From Rotaria macrura (taxonomy: Eukaryota > Rotifera > Eurotatoria > Philodinida > Philodinidae): a stretch of 64,000 nt of DNA. The stretch spans positions 62,001 to 126,000 of the forward strand of contig OENT01000183.1 of NCBI GenBank assembly GCA_900239685.1, in the 5' to 3' direction. Positions 1 to 14,800 of this stretch are shown piece after piece; the first letter of the stretch is position 1, and every line of letters starts with the position of its first letter. Both the position numbers and the translations under genes were made by a program. Under the pieces are notes generated by a model. That model was given only the letters and a program-made list of their open reading frames with translations. It made no database searches and was not told the origin of the DNA.

Positions 1-2886
1 ATGTTTGAAAAGAAAATAGGTAATTACTTATAAGACCATAGCAGTGATATTTTTCTTTTCCTTGCCTCTCTTGATAGTTATACATATATCGAATAGAAAA
101 GAAACTGACGCGGTATGAATATTTTTATTAGGTAATAATTTATGTTTGATTTCTTTTCTTTTCATTTGCTCTTTCATATATGAATAATAATCGACGGTTA
201 TAAAAACTAAAATCTATTTAATAAAAAAAAAAGAAGTGAATGCTTAGAATGAAGGCTATATTCAATATTGATCTATACTGATTCTGATGTTAAATAAAGA
301 AAACAATATTCAAATGCTGCTTACTTATCGATTGAATTCATTCTTCCATTTCTTTCTGTACAATAGAACTTAACTAATATGAACATCATTTATTGTCTAG
401 TCGATATTTACTCAGACATTTATAGTAAATTAATATGTATACATGGGATGTTCAATGATGCATATCTAACTGATGAACTCATTATAATTCTGATCGTTGA
501 TGTGACCTAGAAAGGGAAAAAAACATCGTGTCTCTTACTTGTATAACGATCATAATAGATCTATGAATCGTTGGAATATTGACTCAGACTGGCTGTCGCA
601 AGATTCTATTTCATTGACGAAATAATTAAACAATGTAGGAGACGTTGTCGATGTCATCTAATCTCTCAAGTGAACAATCTAATCTGCATAGACACAAAAA
701 AAAGATGAGAGAAACAGAACATTATAACCGATAGGTGCACAAGTATCTTTTTCTTTTTTCGTGTACGCACTGAAACGAATATAACGAAAAGGTCAATTTC
801 TTTCGTACAATATATAGAGAAGTTGGTCTATTTGACAAACAAATTAAACATGAAGCAAGACACTATGATGATAGAGCAAAGAAAAAAAACATGTCTGCAT
901 CATTGTAAATTAGAAGAGAGAAAGGTGTAACCTTGAAACCAGAAGAAATCATTGTTTGATTTAAAAAATCCTTAGAAAGTCAATGGATTTATCACGACAC
1001 TTGTTCGAAAACAATAAGCTACAATTAACTGTCACATCATTTATGTCTTATCTTGCATTAGATATTGTCACTAAACATTAAAACTAACAAAAATACCATT
1101 AACTTAGTCGCTTCTGTTTTTCTTTTCTTTTCAATAATTAGACAAGGAAAGAATTAGTTCGGTCTTTTCAAGTAATTTAAACTGACATTTAACTGTAGAG
1201 AATTTATTATTTCATCACTATTCAGCAGAAAAACTCGAAAAAAAAAGAACCTATTTATTTGTCTATCGTTCTGCTCCTTCTCAACTCATAGTTTCGTTTC
1301 TTTTCGTCATCTTACCTTATGCGATTCTTGAAGTGAACAAACGAAGCAAAAAAGAAGGCAGTTGGTTTTTTTCTTTTTTTGTATGGTATTTCTCTTTGCT
1401 GTTTTTTTGTCATATAATAATTACTGTAAATGTTATTATTCAAGAAGTTGCCATGCCTGTTGATGTATTATATTCTAACACTGTGCATCTCATTTATGTT
1501 GTCAATAGACTTAGAAAGAATGAATGATGTAATAATCTAAAATAAAGAAACAAGCCAAAGGGACAACTACACACATATTCGAGGATTAAGCTTGTCTGTC
1601 TAGTGTTGAACGAAAACAAGATAATAGTGATTATTGTTCAAAATAATAAGACACCATCATTCATGTCTTCCTAACATTGGTTTTTTTGTTTCTCTTTCTA
1701 ACAAAATAAGTATACACACTTACAACATGAGTGTCAAAAAAAAGAAAAGAAAAGAACAAGATGCAATAATGGTGGTATTACTCTGATTTTTTTCCACATC
1801 ATTCTGTTTTGAGTCATATACAAAGTCATACAAACTCGTTCTCCTCTATATTTAAAACAATTGACAATGCGAACGAAAGAAATATGAATTCCAACTTCTA
1901 TCTCCGTATATGTGTATATACATTGAAGGTCAAAAGTTCGATCATACAATATAAGCAAAAATAGACCATGTTATAGGTATATATTCGATCTGAAGCTGCT
2001 GTATAATTTGTCAAAAGAGAAAATGAGAGGATAGAGAGAGAGAGAGAGAGTGAAGGACATCGTATTCTTCTTTCACTCTCATATATAATTGCAATGTATT
2101 GTACAGGTGACCAATTGAATTTTATTTTATATAATGCACCTGTTGTTTTTAACTTCTATGGCAAACGGTGATAATCATACAGAAATTTCAGTAGAAAAAT
2201 TGAGTCTTTCACTTTACTTTTCGTTTTTTATGTACCATCTTGTTTTATGATTGTAGAGTTTAAGTAGAAATAAGAATGACTTGTCTAAATAAATCAAAAT
2301 TCTCAAGTGGAACAGCGATTCATAAGCCAACAGATTTGTTTGATATTCTTGAATATGAATATTCTCATTAGATGTGTGAAAAAAAAATGTTATTTCATTG
2401 TTATACAAGAATTTTATTTACATAAATATCAAACAAGTGTTGTTCATTGTTATTTATAGGCATGAAAATAAATTGTCAAGGTAATACAAAGCGAAACAAA
2501 ACAAATGAGATTGCTGAAAGGGATAAGTTTGAAAATCATACCTTTGAGATGAAAGTCTAAAGCAGTTCATAAATGTAATGCTTGGTTTATTGCAAAAGAA
2601 GTTGCATTTCGAATGCTGAAAAAATAATGCAAATTTGTACACTGCAATCGTATTGCTTAAAATCATCATTTTGGTTAAGCGAATACAATGAAAACATTCG
2701 TTATAACATTCAAAATGCCATGTTTTTTTTAAAATCTCCTCGATTCATACTTCAACGTACTGTGAAATTAAATCAACATCACCGTAAGAATTAAAGACAA
2801 ATAAAAAACATTCACGAAACAAAATCAAAATCTCGGATATTTTTTTTTCATCTTTCAACAAAAATCTTGCTTCATATGTTCGAAGT
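1..2886. other. AT-rich non-coding stretch
   Basis: No supportable gene in either strand. Open frames here are short, of low complexity, and show no domain or splice-compatible partner. It holds an (AG)n tract near 2033-2050. Its right end should include the 3'UTR of the RING gene that ends at 2887. Confidence 0.6.
2033..2050. repeat. (AG)n microsatellite
   Basis: Nine uninterrupted AG units are read directly from the sequence. They lie in non-coding DNA downstream of the RING-finger gene. Confidence 0.9.
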
Positions 2887-4910
2887 TTATGTTTGAATTG
2901 TTCCATGAATATTGTTAACAGCAGCAGTTCTTCTCTCACCGTTACTTAGTTCATTATCATTAAGCATAATATCCGATGAAATCGAAGGTATAGAATTATG
3001 TAAAATATTTCGATTACATAGTGGACAACTTTGATGAGATAACAACCATGGATCAATACATGTTATGTGAAAATAATGCGAGCAAACTGTTTTATTGTTG
3101 TTGTTGTTGTCGAAAAAAAAACAAAAGATATACATATGTATAAAAATCAGATAAACAGATATTGTTTTCTTTCTTACCAAGTTTCCGAATTTTGTCTTTA
3201 TTCTTAAATGTTTCTAAACAAACTGCACACATAGGATCTTTGTCATAAAAATCATTATGTTCACTATTTGAATCAAATATAATAATAGGCGCTTTGTCGA
3301 GCATCTGTTGTGTTGATTTTTCGAGTTCTTTACGTTCCTTTTTCTCTAAACGAATTTGTGCAAGTCTCCGATAATAAATAGTTCCAAACCATCCAATAAA
3401 AAAAGTAAATATGAGAATAAGACATGCACTAAGAAAAATAATACCAATAAGACTCGTTTTTGACATTGGAGTGTCATATTTATCTTTTTGTTTGTCAAAA
3501 GGATCATAAGTATCAATATAGACGACCTGATACGATAAATTAGTTTGACTACCACCAAGTGTTGGTCCATTAGCTATAGCACGCAGTATTCCAGTGAATT
3601 TCATATTGGGAGGGTCCATTTTTAATAACATATTATCACGTACCAGAACACTTTTAAAGCGTAAATATCTACCTTTAAAAGATGAACATAAACATATGTA
3701 TTGAAATATGAATATATATATATACAAGAATAAATATATGTTAACATTCAATGAGAGATTGTGTGTGAATATCGTTTTGAAAGAGAAACTGATATTAAAC
3801 TTCGGTCTACTTGAAAAATCGATAGTTTATTTGAATACTTATCGATGAACTGATAGGTAGTAATAAGATGTAAACTCATACGGATTGTCAAGAAATAGAT
3901 TCAGTAAATATTTGAGAATCTAAAAATGATTTACTATTGAGATCGTTCATCTTAATAAAACAATCTATAACTTCGAATCTAATGTATCCATGAATAAATA
4001 TATTTAGTGAAATGTTCTTGTTCACTTTCTCATCAGTTTATCAATAAACATTGACGCACAGCATCGATCTGTAGACTACTGCGAATTGTAGCTTAAGTTT
4101 TACCATCGATTCGACATTGTACATAATCTGAATTTACACATTAGATTATACTTATGTATCATCGTCTAATCTTGAATTTAGTTCAATGTCGAATCGAATA
4201 CAATTTTTTACGTGTTGAAATTCCAATTAGTCATTAAATGGAGCGTTCTATTTGAACTTCGATTAATAATATGTGTTGAAAGAATGATAGTATCCATTGC
4301 AGAGAGTAGATTTCGACTGAAATAATTGTTGAGAAATAGCTGTTAGAATTTTTCTTTTGTAAAATTTCATGCATAACTTCACATGTGTTAGTTAGAATGT
4401 TTTCATGAATGATCTTATCGTATGAAAAATAATATTTTTAATACAGTTCATCAGTAAGAATTCAAGATTAAAACTAACCTAATGACGAGTCAAAGTTTTT
4501 ATGGCAAAGTTTTTCTTGAATCTGTTATTTAGACAAGGAAGATCTGAGAGAGCGAATGATAAGATATGCAATTACTGCATGTAAGAATGTAGAAATAATA
4601 AAAAAGTAACTATACTTTCAAAATTCGATCGGCATTTGTCACAAAAATTAGTAAAAATACATGAACAAATGACTTGTGTAACGACGTATCGATTTTCTTT
4701 GATTTCCTTTCCATGTATAATATATGCCGCGTCTATTCCACCTTCATATATCGATTGAGTCTTAATATGAAATTCTTGATATGGTATCGAAGAATTCCTT
4801 TGTGTATAGAAAAAAATCACATCAACTGCTCCATATGACATTGTTAATTTTTGACAATTAATTAATAGCCAATTACAAAAGACACTTAAGAAAAATAATC
4901 GTTGCTCCAT
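2887..4910 (-). CDS. Transmembrane RING-H2 E3 ubiquitin ligase (goliath/RNF13-like)
   Basis: Three exons, 4910-4616, 3672-3178 and 3086-2887, join in frame with GT-AG introns to give 329 residues. The product starts with a hydrophobic signal-like segment and has a luminal region of about 150 residues. One membrane span follows at about 173-198, then a basic charged linker. A complete C3H2C3 RING-H2 finger uses C247, C250, C265, H267, H270, C273, C284 and C287, and contains the family motif IDPWLL. Membrane RING proteins of the goliath/RNF13/RNF215 type recruit an E2 and ubiquitinate substrates on endomembranes. The luminal part sits where a protease-associated domain is expected, but I cannot recognise that fold with confidence, so the subfamily is open. 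Intron 1 (943 nt) uses donor GTATAG. A short intron of 91 nt splits the RING finger. Confidence 0.87.
4106..4197. repeat. Inverted repeat in intron 1 of the RING gene
   Basis: The 14-bp arm TCGATTCGACATTG (4106-4119) is perfectly complementary to 4184-4197, with a 64-nt loop. The loop itself contains partly complementary segments. It may be a small decayed foldback element. Confidence 0.7.
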
Positions 4911-7900
4911 ACTATGAACAAGTTTATGCTAGTATTCACCAGATGAATATAAGGAATGACAGTAGTAAAATTAAGACAAAAAAAGACAACGCAGTTGGCA
5001 AGTCAATATTTTCCCTTGTATTTTTCTAGCTAGGCATGTTGTTTTACTATTTAACATTCACAAACTTAGCCAATCTTTCTTTTTTGACGTTGATAGATTG
5101 TGTTTTTTCATCCGTGATTTTAAGTTTAGTTGCAAGAATTTATTGTTGTTATTACATAGCAAACATAGAAGTATGCTATTAAAGGACCTAGTCTGAATTT
5201 TATTCTGATTACAAAGTACGTATAAATACTGTCGTCAATGTTTTTCTTTAATCAAGTGGTTGAAAAGAGAAAAAAACACGTATTTCGTATTTTATTTTCT
5301 TTTTTCCATGATAACAATATTACCTGACTTACAATTCTTCTTTGGAATGAAAAAAATTTCATCGTCTTTATTAGCTCATAAAAATTGAATTTGGAAATAC
5401 ACCGTTTTATAAGAATTAAGTTTTATCCGAAAAAACTTGCAACATAGAATCAAATTGTTGAACAATGATTTTATTACTTAGTGTAATGTCATCGCTTTTC
5501 TTCAATTTGACTTGATCTGTTTCAGATATGATTAGGTTTTATGCATGAATTTCATCAACTAAGTTTTATAGATTCAAGATTTTGAAATGATGAATTTAAG
5601 TCGTGATCATTGATCTCATTTTTAGAAATTCAACGACGACAAAAATAGCTTAATCAAAAAATGTGCTTTATTTGAATTAAGAATGATCGATGAATGACAA
5701 AGACGTCATTGCAGAAAAAATTTCAAATAAATAAAGAACAATATTCTTCTCAACATTGACTCTTGTAAAGTCATATGTGACTCTGTAGGATGTGACATTG
5801 TATGTTTTCCTTATCATTATTAATTTTTTTGATAAACACTTGATAATGGGTTGTTGTTCATTTTTATGTTTTACTTTTTTTCTTCGTGCCAAGATCGAAT
5901 TGTTCTCATTTGAGATTTTCTTGTACGTTTTTCCATATTGACCTCAAGTGGCACAATAATTTAGACTCTTTTCAATTGACTCGAATTGCAACAGTGGATG
6001 ATTACTTGTTTTCGACACTTGTTATGATATACAATTGATATCGAGATAGTTAAGAATAATAATCATGTCACACAAAGATGATTGATAAAAGACATCAATG
6101 ATGTAGAAAATAGCTGACTTCTAGGTTTTGATTGACAAACAAACGAATTTCTATTAGTAGAGTTTCAATATGACCGATTTATTTATGAAATCAGTTAATT
6201 ATATTGCTAATGAAGAAAATCTTTACTTTAAAAGTAATGGTTGTATTTCTCAAAATGTATCACAAATCGAAAATAATACATCTATAGATCAGTTCATACT
6301 ATATGAAATTCGATGTTAAAACCTTAGCAAGAATGTTCGATGTTACTAGGAACATCGCTGTAACGCCTAAATCGATTACGGTTTTGTCTCAAAATAGTAA
6401 ATTTTAATATGCTACAAAAGATTGTATCAGGCTTGCTGTTCCGGAACAAGCTTCTACTAGAAAGCAAAGACATATGCTAATTATTTCAACAAAATGTTCT
6501 TGCAATTTGAAAAGTTTCTATTTCTCAGGTATTTTTAGTTAGATACATTAAATTCTAGACAAATTGCAAAGTAAAGTGTAGTATATCAATAATTCCATAT
6601 GATATTAACCTTGCTAGAAATTATTTAATACGCTCATTCTTGACTTTTTAATAGTAGAAACTATTGAAAATCTAAATTATTGTCAAAACAAAACACTTCT
6701 TGCATGAACTATCAATCTAGAAGAAGATTAACTAGTTCCAATCTCGAGAAAACATATTCGAAATATATCAAATATTGAAAAACGAGGCAAGAACTAGAAT
6801 TCAAATAATCGTTTTTTATTGTTCGAACATTATCAGATAAAGAGAACAACAATATTGTATGGTATCTTTCAGAATAATTTTTTTTCATTAAAACAAACTC
6901 CAAGTTAAAATGCGAAATTCAGTAGATCATTGAAAAGAGCACTCTTCATTCTAGAGATTCCACCATTCAACTTACATTTGTGTTGCGTGCGCTATTGGAA
7001 ATAAAAATTCATAGAAAATAGACAGCAATGTTGCGTCATAATGAAGCTTCAAGATGATTTTTAGGTACGTTTTGGTTTGTGCTGTTTTCTGTTCAATAAG
7101 TTATTTCTTGTAAGCTATTACATCCGGTAAAAACATTCTCAGTTCAGACGACGCTCTTGCCAACAACAATAACGCTTAATAGATTTAGAAGCTACTATTA
7201 TAATTGTAACAGAGTTAAATATTCTAGACGAAGACTTCTGAATTATGTCTCATATGAGATGAAAAGCCATTAGATGATATTATTCGATATATGAATAGAA
7301 GAAAAACCAATTTTCTCTCTGTTAGTGAGTTTCGATTGAGGATGTGTCATTTTTTTCCGCCTCAAAGAGAATACCTCTAATGTTTCAAAATTCATTACGA
7401 GGAGAAAACACAACTATAGCGTGAGTCGAATATCTTAATTACAAGTTAAACTTTTGTGCTGCTGACTATCTTCAATGTCATTTTCGTTTAGTAGTGGATA
7501 TGAATAATAGAATAACTGTAACTAGTGCAACGAAGGAAAATTAATAGAAAGCTGATTAATGTTGTTGTTGGTGCTACCCTTTTTATTAAATTTTCTAAGA
7601 ATAATCTTTTAGAACATGTTAAAAGTTAGAAAAAATGGATCACTGTTTTACGTGCCTTGAGAATCAGCGTTTGTTTCGTAGTTGATCGAATGTTAATTCC
7701 GTCTAGATTAAAAATCAAATAATGAGACGCGCGGTAGTAATTTTTATTTGGTTTACAAGTATGCGACGTTATCATTAAGATTTCATTGATTGTGCTTCAT
7801 GTTTTAGTTGAAGATTCATCTTGCAAAGACTTTTCGTTCTAGCCGTTTTTAATGATGAATCATCTCTTATTGACATCAACTAATGCATTTTTCATTGCCT

Positions 7901-10900
7901 CGAAATTTAAACAAGCTTTTTATGACTGATTTCGTGCATTTTTTATTTATTTAGTTATAGTGCTTGATTTCTTCTGCCTTGAATACATCCATTTCTACAC
8001 TTTCAATAGTAGTGCTCTCGAACTTGATTGCTTTAGAATTTGTGGCTTCATCTGCAGTGTTGCTCGTTCAATCACTATCTTATGTGATTGCATCGAGCAT
8101 CTTACCTTGACCTGAATTGACTTTTTTTTAATGATTCATACTATAAATGAAATACGTTGTGTATTCGTCCTAGGCTTAGTTTCAACTTATGATTCTAAAA
8201 ATAATTTATAAAGACAGTTCTGTCGTGTTTGACATACTAATGAATTGATTGTTTGACAAATATCTTTTTAATCAAAAGTATTCTTAGTTGGAAAAGTTTG
8301 ACTAAGATAAATAATTGAAAGTACATTGTTGATCTCATAGAGCTGACTACGTAGAATATGATTATCTGATGACATTAGTTGCTTTTGTCATCAATTAAAT
8401 AGTTAATTGTACATCATTGTTAATATGGTGTAGCAATTTTCACTAACTTAACAGCTAAGATGTAATAATCCAATCAGTATGCAATATGAAAGCCAATGGG
8501 TAATTTTGAAAGTGTTTTGCATGAAATAAATCTAGCAAATATAATATGATTATGACTTCGAGAAATGAGAAAACTTTTTGTTAAATTAAAAAGTTAACTC
8601 TAGGAAGCAGTTTTTTGCTATTCCGTAATATTAATAGTTGAATCGATCTATCTTCTAGTTGTTGTTTTCCAGTAAGTAAATATCAGTATCTATGTTACAT
8701 TAACTGTCTGTTTGTTCGATCTCATGTAAGATTCGTAGGGAACATATGTTCCATTGATAATATCTTTTAACTGAGCGAAAGTATTTGTTCATCTGTTAAA
8801 GTTGCATAATCAACAGTAATTGATGCAGATAGAGTCACTTGTGTTTCAATCGTATCATATTTATACAATGTTAACTTACAATTGGTAAAATACAATAAGT
8901 GAATAACGTGTAAAGCAGCAATAATAACTATTACAAACATAAGTGATTAACAGTATTCATACAATTTGGAAATCTATATTAGTGAACAAGAGAGTAGGGG
9001 AGAGAGAAAAAGACAAAGTACTGACTTGTGCATCAAGAAGAATAAAATTGATCATTAGACAAAAATACATTGTTGATAAAAACATTTTACAAGGATTAAT
9101 AGGATAAATTTGTCTCGAAAAATTTTCATCCATGCTTGAATTCGTGAAGATTCTATTTGATTATGTTGAAAATATACATTCATTTATACTTATATAAGTA
9201 CATGAGAGTACATCGACTACTTTTTACAAGAGAAAATTAGTATTTAAAATTGCATACTGACTTCCATTGATTTCCAAGGTTCAGTCTAATTGAGCTGTAA
9301 TTGAAATGACACAGCATGAATGCTAAATCAATTTTTTTTGCCTAAATTAAGATATTTCGTTTAATCATAGTTTCGAACAAGGTCTGCCTTAATGATAGAC
9401 ATCAATGAACATTGTCTAATTGACGTTTACAACTAGTACAAGCTTCTATTTAACTTCAATGCAATGACAATGAGATGTAATTACAGGCGATTTGAAGAGC
9501 TCTCTTTACTCAAACTGGGCTATCAAAATTGTATCAGTCACTCGAGATAATGTTTCAAATCTGTAAAAATCTTATTGTTCAATTGTTGACTATGAAATAT
9601 TCATATGTACATATATTATGGTCTTTGTTTATAAGTATTTTATAAAAGTTCTATTTCGAACACTTCAAGTTCGATAGAGTTTTCTGAGCACTGTTTGGAG
9701 AAGTTTTCTTTTTTCAAAAAATATAAATCTATTTAAAAAATCGATTGTTATCTGTTATTGACTACGTTTACATGACTTTAAAAATTAACAAATTCATTCG
9801 TTACTAATCACCAATCAATTTAAACAGATTAGTACTACATTGTAGCATAGAATTTCGAATTTAATAACATCTGTGTCCACTTCTTTTGTAGTCATGAACA
9901 ATGAAAATATGTGTGTGTTTAGATTGATTTGAATATTAATCTACTTGATAGTTGTCTATGACTAGTAGTAAGATGTTTCAGATAAAAGAAACAAACACTG
10001 ATGCTATTAGAATTGACAAACTTCCAAACATACGTCATCAATGACTGAGTGGCTCATGCACATGAAGTTAGAATAAAGAACTATTGAAATAATTGAAAAT
10101 TATTTTTCATCTTTATAGATTCACCATCAAACTAATGGTCACATAGATATTATTACATTGGACTTCGTGTTAGTAAAATAGTGATTAGGAACTGATAATC
10201 TAACGTGTGATAGTTGCATTGTTTAGATTAAAATTCGAAAAAAATCTTATCACAAACATAGTTGACATTAGAAAAATGTTCCTCATTACAGATGATAAAC
10301 ATACAATCTGATTATCTAAAATAGTACATGTAGTAATCACAATGTAATCTTTTGATGTATGAATTCTTACACATCACTATCGACCTATAACGTTTCATTT
10401 CTTAGACACGAGATAGAAAATACTCGGAAGTTGTTATACAAGAACTGTTTTCGTCTTTCTCAACGTATGATAAGATTACTAGAATTTCTTCTTCATCATA
10501 AAACGCCTTTTAAATTTTCAGTTCTCGCAAGTATTCAATTTTTTTTCTACCGCTATATTGAAGAATCTATGCTTTTCCTTTGAATTCTCTTTAATTATTA
10601 ATGAACAGACAAACACAACAAGTGATATCTTGATCAGATTACATATACGGTATCTTCTAAAATTTCGAATCCTTTCTATTCGTAAATATAAAATAATTTT
10701 GTAATCATACCTACATGTGTATATACAGATTATTAAATCCACAAATCACACTGAAACGAAGTCTACTATCAAATTTAAAAAAATATCAATTTCATATTCA
10801 AACATTACTTCTGCAACACAATTATAATTGAGATATTCTCTTTTAAAATCGTGTGAAGGTTAACATTACAATCTGAATTTTTTAAACATACGAAGGATTT

Positions 10901-11821
10901 TAAATTTTGATTGAAATTATACCTTAGAAATCCACTGTAGCGATTCAAATAAAATATAAGAAACGAAAGATGTCAGAGGCTCTCTTAAGGTCTAGATGTA
11001 AGGTTAGTAACTTTGAGTCTGGATCTAGTTGTAAGAGTGGCATTTGACATAGAAGCTAATACTACTATTAGAATGTTTCTGCAGAAAACGAGCAAACGTA
11101 CATCTAGAATTTCAACTAAAACTAAATGCACATTAAGTGGCAATACAATTATTTGTGATATTCAGACGTGTGTCATGTATAGATCATAGAAACTCAAAAG
11201 AGTCATGATAATTACCAAGCAACAACTATCATTGATCCCTAAATATCAATTTCCAAGTGACTTTATTGACTATGAATCATATGGACTAGAAAAAGCATAT
11301 GGAAATGTTTTCACAGCAACTGCATAAATAGAATATTTGACTTTTCAATAGGGAATAATCATAAGCGTGTATTTTTTACAAAAAGAGCGATTAATTGGTG
11401 GAGACGATAAAACCAAGTTCTCTTGTGAAAAGGAAAGTTTAGTGTATTAATCATAGAGAAAGCTTGATCTTTTTTTATCTAATCAAACTTATCTATATTC
11501 AATAGAAAAAATTTAGGAAATTCTGCATGAATATGTCTGTCTGAACAAATACTTTCATCTTTTACATCATTTGACTTGATAAATACGAAAAGTAAGTTCA
11601 GTGAATTTTTTTGTAGTCTTATCCGTTGCCATTCTTTTAATTGTTAAAACTAATTACACATAATCTATTTTCAATACCAAATCAGGAGAAAAAAAAACGA
11701 GACAAAGCATTCAAAAGATTATTTGAAAATGATACAAAATTTCATACTGAACAATTTGAAATATTTATATATAAATATAGCTCGAAAGAAAAACAAGCAA
11801 TTTAAGTAAAAATAGGAAGAT
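4911..11821. other. Long AT-rich gene-free stretch
   Basis: About 6.9 kb without any frame that shows a domain, biased codon use or splice-compatible neighbours. I see no tRNA, rRNA or clear transposon signature. The left end should hold the promoter of the RING gene, and the right end the 3'UTR of the kinase gene that ends at 11822. Confidence 0.55.
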
Positions 11822-14800
11822 TCACTCAGAAAACGCCTGGAAAATATGATTGTCAATATTTTGATAAATTTTTTTCTCTCGAGTTGACGATGATGATGAA
11901 TACTGTCCAGTTTTTACTCCCTTTTGCCGATTATTGTAATGACGTAAAAGTTCATTTCGCCATTGAGATTTTGTGTTCATTAATATTTCCAATGGTGAAT
12001 ACTGTTTAGTATAGACACGATTAAAATCAATTTTCGACATAAATGTTGTTTGACGTAATTCATCCAATGAACATAATCGTTGATTGGGATTTTTCTCTAA
12101 TAAATGTAATAATAATTGTTTGACTTGGTATTTATTTTCAAGTGCTACTGATGGGATATTAAACGTATGATTCAATACTTTATTGGCCATTGTTACGTGA
12201 TCTTTCGTTGCCGACACCGGATATTCACCAAATAAACATGCATACATAAGTATACCTAAACTCCACCAATCAACACGATGATCATACGGACGAACGCTAA
12301 GAACTTCAGGAGCAATATCTAAAATATAAATAAATACATATATAAATATATATATAATGGATATGAACCATTCAATTTACATTGTAATGTTCCACATATC
12401 GTTGATGTTCTTTGTCCTAATGCAAGCCATTTTGATAAACCAAAATCGATTATTTTGATATTTCCATTTTCATCAAGTAAAATATTTTCCATTTTAACAT
12501 CTCGATATATAATACCCTTACTATGTAAATAATCAAGCACCATAGCTACTTGAGCTATATATATTTTAACAACTAATTGAGGAAAGCGACGTACACGTAG
12601 CCACAATGATAATAGCTCACCATTTTCTACATAGTCAGTTATTATATATAAATAACGACGAGATTGCCAATAAAAATGTGTATGTACAATAAATGGATGA
12701 GACAGACATGATTGTGCTATTGTAACCTCGTCTAAAATTTATAGAACATAATGATTAACGAAATAAATTTTATATAAAATTTTAATATTGTCTCATCTAA
12801 ATAAATATTTTGGTGAAAATTTCCTCTTCTTCGAAAGATTCATTCATTAACATCAATGTAAGAAGTTCGACATTCTTTGAAATAATTCCTTCGATAATTG
12901 GTCGTTTTTCGTATGTTGTACTCTGTTATTTTCAATTAATTTATTACAACAAGAAATTTATTTTAATTTATATCAAATATTTACACTAGAGAGTTTCATT
13001 GACTATCGAGTAGTCTGCAACTAACAATTGATCACGAGAAGTTGTTTTCTTCTATTTTTCTTATGTTGCAACGTCCATGAAATATTCGTAGTCGAATAGT
13101 ATCAACAGAGATGTGATTACACGTATATGATTATTCTATACATAAAAATCTTCTTGTTTCTTACCTATTCAATGGAAAACTTCCCATCAATTATCAACTA
13201 TGATCCGACACTCGAAGAAGTATAAGCAATATATACTATTATCTACGTTGTACACTAAACAACAATTTCTTTTTCAAAACCAGATTTCATGTGCACACAT
13301 GAAATCTGAAATATGTCACCTTCAAGATAAAAGTAAAATCAGAAATGTGCATATTAAATAGTAAATCCAATACATTAGTTTCTGTTTTTTTGTCTTGGTT
13401 AAATTATTAAATCTTTTCAAATTTAGGATTCTTAGTATTTCATAAAAGAAAATAACTCGTAAAATCAGAATATGAAAGGAATGCACAAGTTTTTCGTCAC
13501 TCTGACACATGTTCACACCAGAAATTTATATTTATTTTCTTTACTAAAAACGTTTAATCGATAATAAAAAATGCAATTTATTGTCGTCTATAAACTATTA
13601 TTATCTATACGATTTATTCTGTGTTCTATTTTAACAGGCAAAATCAATGTCAAGAATGTTTTTCTTTCACAAACAAGAAATTTGTCCAATTATTTGTTCG
13701 AATAGAATGTTACTAGATTGAATAGGAATAGAAATATGAACTCGTTGAAATAGTTTCTTTTCATACACACACACACATTTATTGTCTCAAAAGAAACTAT
13801 TCGAACAATACATCTTAATTAATTCAAACACTGATGTGTTCAATCTGAGATGAAACTAAGATTGATCATAAAATCTAAAGACTAAATAGTTTCATCACCA
13901 TCTCTAATAGAATACTGATCTTCTTTCTTCGTCATAAATAATGTTAAAGAGCTTGGGTAATAAAGATGTAACAACTTATAAGGAATTCTCAGAAATGTCG
14001 ACAGTCGATTCAATAAAAACACAACACTTCATGTTCTATATCTCAGGGAAATCGCAATATCAATGAAGACAACTTATTATTGTTCGAATCGTTTCATTTT
14101 AATTAAGTTTACCTTTGACTTGCTGAACAGCATTATCTTTAACAATTTGTGATTTACTCATTATTTTCATTGCATAAATTTGCTTGTCATGGATAGAACA
14201 TACTTGTATCACATTTCCAAAGGCACCACGTGCAATAATATCAACAACCTAGTTTTTAGAAAAAAATCCATATGAAAGAAAAATTCAAACGAAATAATTT
14301 ATCTTTGATTTAGTTTTACTTCAAAATCAGCTTCAGTCATTTGTCCTTTGATAGAAAATTCTGGTAGGAAAAGAGCTTCGTGTCCATGAACTGGAAAATT
14401 TGTACTAGAACGTCGATATGGATTTCTCAATGATGACGTTTGATATTTTCGACGTGATTGATTTCTGTACACTCCTGAATGTGTACCAAGATTACATTCA
14501 TGATTGTTTTCATCTGTTACTGTTGATATTTGACGATTATTTTCTAGTGGACATATTGGAGATGCGGATAATGATGGATGTAAAAAATTAAAACTGCGAG
14601 AAAATAAACTGATTGTTCGATCACCAATTGATTGAAGACTGACATTAAGATACGATGATATAGTCTAAAAAAATGAATGAAGCTGAAAATATCTCATTTG
14701 TATGCAATCGTCAATTATTAACATTCCAACGATGATTACGAAATACAAATGGATTTCATCAATCCGTCGCTCTAAATTATTATGAGATTCCTCTCAATTT

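Noticed and set aside
10359-10742. Opposing 74-codon frames
   Set aside because: Short overlapping frames on both strands in AT-rich DNA with no domain or partner exon.
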